In this document: positions 1-5,056 of the stretch, piece after piece
How positions within the stretch are numbered: the stretch's first letter is position 1
Layout of the letters: every line of letters begins with the position of its first letter
Assembly (NCBI GenBank): GCA_021204375.1
Contig: JAJPZL010000085.1
Location: 1,287 to 6,342, forward strand
DNA: 5,056 nucleotides
DNA from: Bacteroides sp.
Lineage (GTDB): Bacteria > Bacteroidota > Bacteroidia > Bacteroidales > Bacteroidaceae
Direction of reading: 5' to 3'
Made by a program: the position numbers and the translations under genes
Notes under the pieces: model-generated
The model's database searches: none
What the model was told of the DNA's origin: nothing
The model's input: the letters and a program-made list of their open reading frames with translations, nothing else

Positions 1-493
1 CCGGTAAGCGTCCGGTCCCCAATGCTTTTTTGATCTTTTCGTTGGATACTACATAATTTTCGGTCAGCTTGGTAAGTCGTTCCCGGTTCAGCGGAAGATG
101 CAGCAGCGAACCTGCGGTAGCTGCTCCTTTCATTAAAGGTCTGGGTAGCTTCCAGATCCGGCTTCTCTTTCCCATTCCCTCACACATGGTCTCTATCAAT
201 TCGTTGGTAGAAAGGGGATCGTCATCCGCCAGATGGTATATACCCGAAGGGATCTCCTTTTTCAATAACTCCTTAATGATCCAGGTGACATTATCAATAG
301 ATGTAAAAGAGCGGTGATTCTGAAAGGCTCCCAGGGGCCAGGGTACTCCTTTTTTAACGATCTGATAAAGTAGATTCAGGTTACCCTTATTTCCCGGGCC
401 GTGGATCATGGGAGGACGCAGGATATAGACCTGTTTTTCTCCTGAAGAGCAAAATGTACATTGCCGGGCACTCTGCTGAATGTACTCTTCAGC

Positions 494-501
494 TTTATTT
501 T
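494..501 (-). other. Frameshift site in epimerase gene
   Basis: The coding strand reads AGT-AAA-ATA-AAG-CTG. One extra A after ATA gives ATA-AAA-GCT-GAA, restoring the canonical YGESKIKAEEY. Unlike the other three sites this is not in a long homopolymer: the two A runs here are only three and four bases long. Confidence 0.8.
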
Positions 502-911
502 ACTCTCTCCGTAAGGTCCTTTGGGGCAGGGTATAATATCTTCGGTCAATATCTCTCCCGGTACACTGTCGGCAGCTGCTTTTACAGAGCTGAAAAAGAT
601 GAACTTTTTAGCGGTGGAGCGTAGAAAGAAATCAAAGATCTCCCGGGTAAGTCCGGTATTGATATCAAAATAAGATGCTGCGGAAGAGCGGTTACGGGTA
701 TCGTGTGCCTTACCTGCCAGGTGGATGATAGCATCAAACTCCGGAAGATGGTTATCTGCCAGGGAGCAGAAGCAAATATCCCACCCGTAAGTACATTTCA
801 ATCTCTCCTTTTCCGGGTATACAATATCCACTCCGTATATGTGGTGATCTTCCCGGAGGGCTGTAAGTAAGTGGCTGCCTATAAAGCCGTGAATACCGGT
901 TATCAGAATAT

Positions 912-915
912 TCAT
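912..915 (-). other. ATGA stop/start overlap
   Basis: The second GT2 gene ends in TGA overlapping the ATG of the epimerase, whose NAD-binding motif begins five residues later, so the start is well fixed. Confidence 0.85.
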
Positions 916-1532
916 GGGGTATATTTGTAGATTAATTTACGACGTTTGGGACGGATAATGAAATACCCGAAGCGGTTCCAGTAACGTATCAGGCTTTTCA
1001 GGAAGATGCGGGTATATTTCAGGGAGGAGCGGGCTGCCCGGCTTCCTGTATACTCTACTTTCATGGATGGGAAGTAAACTACTTCGTAACCCTGAACCCG
1101 TATACGAGTACGCCAGTCCATATCTTCACAGTAAAGGAAGTAGCCTGTGTCCAATCCCTGTGTCCGGAGATATACTTCTCTTTTTACCATAATAAAAGCT
1201 CCGATGATCCAGTCGGATGTTTGTACCTCCCTGTAGTCTATTCCTTTCTCGTGGATAAGTTCCTGCCGAAAAAAGATCTTTTTCAGGTTCCGGATCAGGA
1301 AACGAGGCAGAGTAATATAGTTTCGGCAGGAATCCTGAATATTCCCCTCTTTATCTATCAGTTGGGGGCCTATAGCCCCTATTTCGGGATGCACGCCCAG
1401 GAAGTAGGTCATTTCCCGGAAGCCGAGCAGGATCCTGGTATCCGGATTCATAATGATGAGGAAATCTCCCCTGGCTATTTTTAAGCCTTCATTCATAGCA
1501 TAGGCAAATCCGCCGTTGCAACGATTGAACTG

Positions 1533-1535
1533 CTA
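1533..1535 (-). other. In-frame TAG in second GT2 gene
   Basis: The codon before QFNRCNGGFAYAM is TAG. Related GT2 enzymes commonly have Trp a few residues before the NxGFA motif, so TGG to TAG is likely, although CAG or another codon cannot be excluded. The frame is the same on both sides. Confidence 0.8.
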
Positions 1536-1705
1536 AGTTGCTCCGGTATACTCCCGGAGAAGAACTTCTCTTTTTTCGGGCGGATAACAGGAGTTGGAAG
1601 AAAGGATGATCTCTATCTCCTTTTCGGAAATTCCGCTGTGACGAATGGAGGCAATACAGCTTTTAATATCTTCCAGTGAATGGTATTCTACAATAATAAT
1701 GGAGA

Positions 1706-1709
1706 TCAT
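1706..1709 (-). other. ATGA stop/start overlap
   Basis: The acetyltransferase TGA and the ATG of the second GT2 gene overlap. This fixes the start of the GT2 gene at 1709, upstream of its internal TAG, and argues against the ATG at 1496 as the natural start. Confidence 0.85.
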
Positions 1710-1918
1710 ATATCTGGGGTGATTAATTCGACTTTTTGAATGTTTGTTGGGGAGGGTTCCCGCCTTTGGGTAAGAGGGTCATATGTTTTTATAACCCGTG
1801 CAGGATTACCTGCTACTATGGAGGCAGCGGGTATACTACGGGTTACTACTGAATTAGCACCGATCACCGAACCTGCTCCAATAGATACTCCCGGCATAAT
1901 AACTACTCCCTCTCCGAT

Positions 1919-1921
1919 CTA
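1919..1921 (-). other. In-frame TAG replacing conserved Trp in acetyltransferase
   Basis: The coding strand reads GAA-CAA-AAT-GTA-TAG-ATC-GGA-GAG, giving EQNV-stop-IGE. Hexapeptide acetyltransferases of this group have NVWIG here with a near-invariant Trp. TGG to TAG is a single G-to-A change (C-to-T on the plus strand). The frame is unchanged across it. Confidence 0.9.
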
Positions 1922-2129
1922 TACATTTTGTTCAATAGTTACCGGTTTGATAAAGTAAGACCGCCGGGCAGGAGGTATCAGGGGGCTGCTTGCTTCATCC
2001 GGGGATTTATAGGAGCCGTGGCTATTGTCGGAGATATAGATCTTTCCGGCCATCAGTACATTGTCTCCTATCCGGACTGACTCCATGGCACCGATATGTA
2101 CATTGTCGTTCACCTGTATATCCCTGCCG

Positions 2130-2135
2130 AAAAAA
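2130..2135 (-). other. Frameshift site in acetyltransferase gene (T6 run, coding strand)
   Basis: The coding strand reads ATCC-TTTTTT-CGGC. Seven T's join RKILF to FGRDIQVNDNVHIGAM in one frame; the six present lead to a stop at 2110 after GIYR. The proposed one-base loss falls exactly in the run. Confidence 0.85.
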
Positions 2136-2355
2136 GGATTTTCCGCTTCTCCAGCGGGAATGCTTCGAAACGGCAATTCACACCTGTAGTAAGCCGCTCA
2201 CCCAGATCCATATACTCCAGTCCCCGTAGGTCGCAGGGAAAGCGGATCAGCCGTGCTTTGGGAGCAATTAGCTTGGTTCTTAGCAACCACCAGGCTAATT
2301 GGAGTTTCTGGGAAAGCCTGTAGTGGTTTTTTATGGCATGATATTCTCTGCTCAT

Positions 2356-2364
2356 AGTTCCGGT
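2356..2364 (-). other. Nine-base intergenic gap
   Basis: The only gap between genes in the window, between the TAG of the second GT4 gene and the ATG of the acetyltransferase. It is too short for a promoter or terminator. The two genes are in the same frame, so readthrough of this TAG would fuse them. Confidence 0.8.
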
Positions 2365-2613
2365 CTATTTCAATAGTAAATGGAATAACTCTTCCCAGTT
2401 TTGCGTAAAAGGTGCTTCGGGTTTGACAAAGGGAATGGTTTTTAATCCGGACTCATCTCCTTTTATCAGCTTTTCCATTTTACCGGCCAGTTCCCGGGCG
2501 TTATCGGGGTTAAAGTATCCGGTAAGGGAGGTGCCTGCGGTGGTTTCGTGCGCATAGGGCCGATCTGCTGTCAGGATGGGTTTCCGGTAAGGAGCATACT
2601 CTGTGATGGGTAA

Positions 2614-2616
2614 TCT
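2614..2616 (-). other. Unusual Arg codon in the E-x7-E motif of the second GT4 gene
   Basis: The motif reads E-T-W-R-L-P-I-T-E. The fourth position is normally Gly in group 1 glycosyltransferases (as in EGFGLP or ETWGLP). AGA differs from GGA by one G-to-A change, the same direction as the two TAG codons. It may be a mutation, a sequencing error or real variation. Confidence 0.5.
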
Positions 2617-2802
2617 CCAGGTTTCTAACCGCGAAGGAAATAATAGACAATCGGATGAGGCATAGAGTTCCCGGATCTTATCCGGAGAAAGTAGTCCGGC
2701 AAATATAAGACTCTTGTAGCCTCCGTACTCTTTCCGGAGGTTATTTGAATAGTTATTCTCGCTGCCGTCAATAGTAAGGATCACTTCAAAACCGGATACT
2801 CC

Positions 2803-2808
2803 TTTTTT
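2803..2808 (-). other. Frameshift site in second GT4 gene (A6 run, coding strand)
   Basis: The coding strand reads CTGG-AAAAAA-GGAG between LLE and GVSGFEVIL. Eight A's give LLEKKGVSG and five give LLEKGVSG. Both are plausible; the KKG version looks more like relatives. The uncorrected frame stops at 2786. Confidence 0.85.
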
Positions 2809-3474
2809 CCAGCAGGGCGGCTGCCTGGCAAATAACCTCGAAGTTTTTAAAAGGCCGGGGAAAAGCCGGATAGATAAACTGATAGTTTGTACCGGGAGTT
2901 TTACCGGTCGTTTCTGTTCCTGGTAAAAAGTTATCAGAAATGTAGGGGTAAGCCACTATGATCTTTTCCGGATGGATCCTGAAGATACGGGAGAACGACT
3001 TTCTGAGCCAGTCCTGTTGTACGATCAGGTAGTTGTTACGCCGGATGTTGATCTTATAGAGATATTTATAGAAAAGGGTAAAAAGAAAATAGATCGGGTT
3101 ATGGAGCAGGTCTTTTATATGCAATCGGTTAAAAGGGGTGGGGTTGTGCATATAAACAGCCTGTCTCTTTGCTATTACATTGGGGATAATATCGTGCAGT
3201 GAGAGCCATAGCCACGGTTTTATAGTGCGAGATACTTTTTTAAAGTGCATGTATTCGTAATAAAGACGGTATATCCAGCGTTTTTTAGAGGCCGGATATT
3301 CTATGAATATTAAGTTTTTATAGTCGGGTAACTTCTTGCGGGAGTGAACCAGTACTATGATCTGATACTCCTGCGATAAGTGACTCTCTGATAAACTCCG
3401 GAGACAATCTTTCAGGATGGTAAAAGGGCCTCCTGAGGTAAGGTTTACAGCAGATATGACGATCGTTCTCTTTT

Positions 3475-3478
3475 TCAT
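3475..3478 (-). other. ATGA stop/start overlap
   Basis: The ATG of the second GT4 gene overlaps the TGA of the GT2 gene. This overlap exists only in the restored GT2 frame, which independently supports the frameshift interpretation. Confidence 0.85.
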
Positions 3479-3792
3479 GGTTTACAATTTCTTTTACGGA
3501 TACCCCAACGTTTAAGCAGATAATCCCAGGTTCCACAGGCTATTTCGGATAGTTTCTCTTTTTTATTCTCTTCCAGCAACAGTGCTTTGGCCAATCCTTT
3601 GGCCAGTACAGGTAGTTGTTTCCAGTCTTTATGAGACCAGATATAATCCAGACCGTTCCGGAATCTGTAATAATATCTTACAGTGGATTGTCCGGAGTAA
3701 TGAACGTTAATACCCAGTATTTTACGGGTACTGTAAGTTCCCGGCTGGTGGAGGAGTACTACTTCCGGAATGCATAGTATATGGTAATCCAG

Positions 3793-3798
3793 TTTTTT
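3793..3798 (-). other. Frameshift site in GT2 gene (A6 run, coding strand)
   Basis: The coding strand reads AGC-AG-AAAAAA-CTGG. Upstream the frame gives CMRSRK; downstream the family sequence (LDYHILCIPEVVLL) needs one more base. Seven A's give RSRKKLDY and four give RSRKLDY, so a single missing A is the simplest reading. In the given frame translation ends 11 codons later at 3759. Confidence 0.85.
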
Positions 3799-4328
3799 CT
3801 GCTACGCATACAATATTCGTAATCTATATAATCTATAAAATATTTCTCCTGGTATCCGCCTAACTTCCGGAATACTTCTCCCTGAATAAGGTTGCCGGAT
3901 TGGATGACTTTCCTTAACGGATAAGGTGCTGTAGCGGGAGTCGGTTGGCTTTCTCCCTCTATTGAGTAGGTGGGACATAAAATAGCGATATTCCGGCTAT
4001 CCTGGTTGGAGATATACTCTTTATAACCCTTCAGGGAGGTGAGGAACCGGCTATCCTGATCCATGGTCAGTATCCAGGAAAATCCTTTTTCCAGGCAATA
4101 ATTTATTCCCCGGTTCAATGCTTTGGCAATTCCCTGGTTACCCTGCATGGATATATAAACCATTTTTTCCCATTTTTCTGCCAGCTCTGCTATCTCCGGG
4201 TTCATCGTTTCGGAGTTATCGGTCAGTACCAGAATCTCTACCTCATCTATGCAAGATAAGATATTCTTTCTCAACTCTCCGAGAGGAGGATGATACAACA
4301 CTACTACAGCAGCCAGGTCTGTCTCTTT

Positions 4329-4333
4329 CATCA
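4329..4333 (-). other. TGATG stop/start overlap
   Basis: The TGA of the first GT4 gene shares its last base with the ATG of the GT2 gene, an arrangement that usually allows coupled translation. The GTG three bases upstream is an alternative start that would lengthen the overlap to four bases. Confidence 0.8.
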
Positions 4334-5056
4334 CCGTACAGATTTATGGGATTGATCCTTTTCTGCCTTCAGGCTTTCAAAAAGATGTTTCCATCTTTTC
4401 ATGATATTCTCTTCGTTGAACTGCTTCGATTTTTCAAAGGCATTACGGCCGTATACAGCGAGTTTATCGGGGTCCTTTAATAACTGCATGATACCTTCTG
4501 CCAGTTTATCTATATGACCGTCAGGTACTAAAATGCCATCCCATTGATCGGTTATTATATCTTTGGGGCTACATTTACAGGCAAAAGAGACTGCGGGAAG
4601 ACCGAACGACATGGCTTCGATTAGTACTAGTGGTAAGCCCTCGCAGCGCGAACTCAGCACATAGAGGGAACTCTTCAGGTATTCATCTCCTATCTGGTTA
4701 GTGGCGGGATATAACCGGACACTTTTTTCCAGTCCTAGGGAGGTTATCTGATCTTTTAGTTCCTGGCGGGTTTCCCGGGAAACTTCTCCTCCGATAAGAT
4801 CAAGTTCCCATTGTGGATAGTATTTATTGACCTGTTGCCAGGCAGAGAACAGGCTATCAAATCCTTTTTCATAAGAAACCCTGCCGACTGAAATCACTCT
4901 TTTCTGATTCAGATCGGATAGTTTTTCTTCTTTATTCAATTTTACATAGTTGGGTATAACTTCTATATTTCCTTGATGAGGCCAGTATATTTTATCTTCC
5001 TGAGTAAGTATAATGAACTTATCGTAATATTTAGTTATACTTCCGTCCTGCCAGGT
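4331..5056 (-). CDS. GT4-type (group 1) glycosyltransferase, N-terminus outside window
   Basis: Retaining GT-B glycosyltransferase that would add one sugar from a nucleotide donor to a lipid-linked repeat unit at the cytoplasmic face of the inner membrane. The reading frame is open to the right edge, so 241 C-terminal residues are visible and roughly 120-130 N-terminal ones are missing. Visible parts, in order, are the domain linker (YDKFIILTQED, then IEVIPN), the start of the nucleotide-binding domain (VGRVSYEKGFDSL, whose Arg and Lys normally contact the donor diphosphate), and the E-x7-E motif in CEGLPLVLIEAM (partial residues 139 and 147). An in-frame TTG at 4939 lies inside the conserved domain and is not the true start. 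This is the only gene without a visible lesion. Its TGA stop overlaps the next ATG by one base. Donor and acceptor cannot be inferred. Confidence 0.93.
   Translation of the reverse strand, partial: TWQDGSITKYYDKFIILTQEDKIYWPHQGNIEVIPNYVKLNKEEKLSDLNQKRVISVGRVSYEKGFDSLFSAWQQVNKYYPQWELDLIGGEVSRETRQELKDQITSLGLEKSVRLYPATNQIGDEYLKSSLYVLSSRCEGLPLVLIEAMSFGLPAVSFACKCSPKDIITDQWDGILVPDGHIDKLAEGIMQLLKDPDKLAVYGRNAFEKSKQFNEENIMKRWKHLFESLKAEKDQSHKSVR

Larger units (their letters stand above)
1..915 (-). pseudogene. NAD-dependent epimerase/dehydratase (extended SDR), frameshifted and 3'-truncated by window edge
   Basis: Nucleotide-sugar epimerase or 4-ketoreductase of the extended short-chain dehydrogenase group, acting in the cytosol on a UDP-activated sugar. 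Seen: the NAD-binding TGIHGFIG (residues 6-13), the family strand IIHLAGKAHD, the catalytic FFSSVKA (Ser109/110) and Y-x3-K in YGESK (Tyr135, Lys139). Just after this, at codon 141, one A is missing (494-501). In the next frame the protein resumes as AEEYIQQSARQ, then VYILRPPMIHGPGNKGNL, RSFTSIDN and YHLADDDPLSTNEL, and stays open to position 1. Uncorrected, it stops at 406. About 305 residues are visible; relatives run 300-330, so little is missing. In Bacteroides capsule loci such genes usually precede the initiating sugar-phosphate transferase, hinting at a UDP-6-deoxy-HexNAc product (inference). Confidence 0.9.
912..1709 (-). pseudogene. GT2 family glycosyltransferase with internal TAG
   Basis: GT-A fold inverting glycosyltransferase, 265 codons. 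Translation from the ATG at 1709 (overlapping the upstream TGA as ATGA) begins [18 protein letters not shown], then IILSSNS where most relatives have VDNxS. An in-frame TAG at 1533-1535 (codon 59) follows GAT. The same frame continues with QFNRCNGGFAYAMNEGL, the conserved NxGFAxxxN stretch, and the donor/metal motif IIMNPDT (Asp90). Next come an acceptor-site GAFIMVKREVY and the catalytic acidic motif FLYCEDMDWRTRI (Glu195-Asp198). Without the TAG the protein is full length in one frame. Read strictly, only 58 residues are made, or a 194-residue product from the ATG at 1496, which would lack the first Rossmann strand. Tryptophan is the likely original residue. The TGA at 912-914 overlaps the next start. 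Confidence 0.9.
1706..2355 (-). pseudogene. Hexapeptide-repeat (left-handed beta-helix) sugar acetyltransferase, frameshifted and with internal TAG
   Basis: Acyl-CoA-dependent acetyltransferase of the WbbJ/WcaF-like group, expected to O- or N-acetylate a sugar of the repeat unit. Restored length is 216 residues. The N-terminal 55 or so residues form the usual basic lead-in, followed by LTTGVNCRFEAFPL. The beta-helix rungs begin at VNDNVHIGAM and VRIGDNVLMAG, with the probable catalytic His113 in YISDNSHGSY. The last rungs are [15 protein letters not shown] and the C-terminal [14 protein letters not shown]. Two lesions break it: a one-base loss in a six-base run at 2130-2135 (after residue 75), and TAG at 1919-1921 replacing the near-invariant Trp146 of NVWIGE. 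Both flanks of each lesion are clearly the same protein. The ATG at 2355 lies nine bases after the upstream stop; the TGA at 1706-1708 overlaps the next ATG. Confidence 0.9.
2365..3478 (-). pseudogene. GT4-type (group 1) glycosyltransferase, frameshifted
   Basis: Second GT-B glycosyltransferase of the operon. The N-terminal half has a strand and glycine-rich loop (VISAVNLTSGGPFTILK) typical of the acceptor domain, then YLIVQQDWLRKSF and the start of the donor domain (FIYPAFPRPFKNFE). The frame breaks at a six-A run (2803-2808) after LLEK, about residue 225, and continues one frame over as GVSGFEVILTIDGSEN to a TAG at 2365. The restored protein is 370-371 residues, normal for the family. The E-x7-E pair is present in ETWRLPITE, but the Gly normally found before Leu-Pro is Arg (codon 2614-2616). 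The ATG at 3478 overlaps the previous stop as ATGA. A GTG at 2784 would be a possible restart but lies inside the donor domain and would not give a functional enzyme. Confidence 0.9.
3475..4331 (-). pseudogene. GT2 glycosyltransferase, rhamnosyltransferase-like, frameshifted
   Basis: GT-A fold glycosyltransferase resembling the bacterial rhamnosyltransferase group. Seen: an N-terminal strand (LAAVVVLYHP), TDNSE in the place of the usual VDNxS, GNQGIAKALNRGI, the DxD-type metal/donor motif in TMDQDS (Asp91, Asp93) and an acidic acceptor motif in FIDYIDYEYC (about 167-172). The frame breaks after Lys179 at a six-A run (3793-3798) and stops at 3759. Reading continues cleanly in the neighbouring frame from 3792 to a TGA at 3475-3477: IPEVVLLHQPGTYSTRK, the family's His-containing C-terminal motif, then a normal tail. 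One added A gives 285 residues, a usual length. I chose the ATG at 4331 because it overlaps the upstream stop; a GTG at 4334 is possible. Rhamnose as the donor is a family-level guess. Whether the break is biological is uncertain. Confidence 0.9.

Noticed and set aside
69..317. Open plus-strand frame of 82 codons
   Set aside because: It lies antisense to the well-conserved C-terminal half of the epimerase and its translation resembles no family I know.
1221..1484. Open plus-strand frame of 87 codons
   Set aside because: It is antisense to the GT2 gene, whose motifs are clear on the minus strand; low-complexity shadow.
1706..1897. Separate small gene starting at MPGVSIG
   Set aside because: It is the C-terminal part of the acetyltransferase after the internal TAG, in the same frame, not an independent gene.
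1533..1921. Genetic-code reassignment with TAG as glutamine, as in some gut phages
   Set aside because: The clearest position is a conserved Trp, not Gln; gene 3 appears to end at TAG normally; the genes are chromosomal polysaccharide genes.
1740..2323. Several overlapping plus-strand frames of 72-79 codons
   Set aside because: They are antisense shadows of the acetyltransferase; the hexapeptide rungs on the minus strand explain the composition.
2365..2784. Separate 139-residue glycosyltransferase starting at a GTG
   Set aside because: It is only the C-terminal donor half of the second GT4 enzyme, beginning inside a beta strand after the frameshift.
2972..3202. Open plus-strand frame of 76 codons
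   Set aside because: It is antisense to the second GT4 gene and has no recognisable domain.
3318..3536. Minus-strand frame of 72 codons spanning the GT2/GT4 junction
   Set aside because: It is in the wrong frame for both genes; the restored GT2 C-terminus and the GT4 N-terminus cover this region fully.
4118..4480. Longest plus-strand frame, 120 codons
   Set aside because: It straddles the junction of two convincing minus-strand genes in antisense and has no family resemblance or plausible start context.
1..5056. Internal promoters, terminators, invertible promoter repeats or mobile elements
   Set aside because: Genes overlap or abut with at most nine bases between them, and I saw no inverted repeat, transposase fragment or hairpin with a T tract at any junction.

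Overview
The window is a stretch of a cell-surface polysaccharide (capsule or O-antigen type) biosynthesis locus. All six genes lie on the minus strand, so transcription runs from position 5056 towards position 1. The proteins resemble those at the 3' end of Bacteroides/Parabacteroides capsule operons. Base composition is in the mid-40s % GC by eye, and no start shows a strong Shine-Dalgarno sequence. The source is most likely a member of the Bacteroidales; the sequence alone does not settle the genus.

In transcription order the genes are: (1) a GT4-type glycosyltransferase entering from the right edge (4331-5056, N-terminus outside); (2) a GT2 rhamnosyltransferase-like enzyme (3475-4331); (3) a second GT4-type glycosyltransferase (2365-3478); (4) a left-handed beta-helix (hexapeptide-repeat) acyltransferase (1706-2355); (5) a second GT2 glycosyltransferase (912-1709); (6) an extended SDR, NAD-dependent sugar-nucleotide epimerase/reductase, running out of the left edge (1-915). 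Four of the five junctions are 1-4 base stop/start overlaps and the fifth is a 9-base gap. This is one tightly coupled operon with no internal promoter or terminator that I can see. Together the genes would build and decorate an oligosaccharide repeat unit: four glycosyltransferases, one O- or N-acetyl transfer, and one sugar-nucleotide modifying enzyme.

The main oddity is that every gene except the partial first one is broken in the sequence as given. Genes 2, 3, 4 and 6 each carry a frameshift. Genes 4 and 5 each carry an in-frame TAG where the family has, or probably has, tryptophan. Restoring one frame per gene gives proteins of normal length and motif order, and it also recovers the neat stop/start overlaps. 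Three of the four frameshifts sit exactly in six-base A/T runs, and the window holds 13 six-base runs but none of seven or more. I read this as homopolymer under-calling in the sequence rather than a decayed locus, although raw reads would be needed to prove it.

I see no RNA gene, mobile element, CRISPR array, origin or long non-coding stretch. I found no evidence for a previously undescribed system; apart from the lesions this is an ordinary, variable glycan locus.
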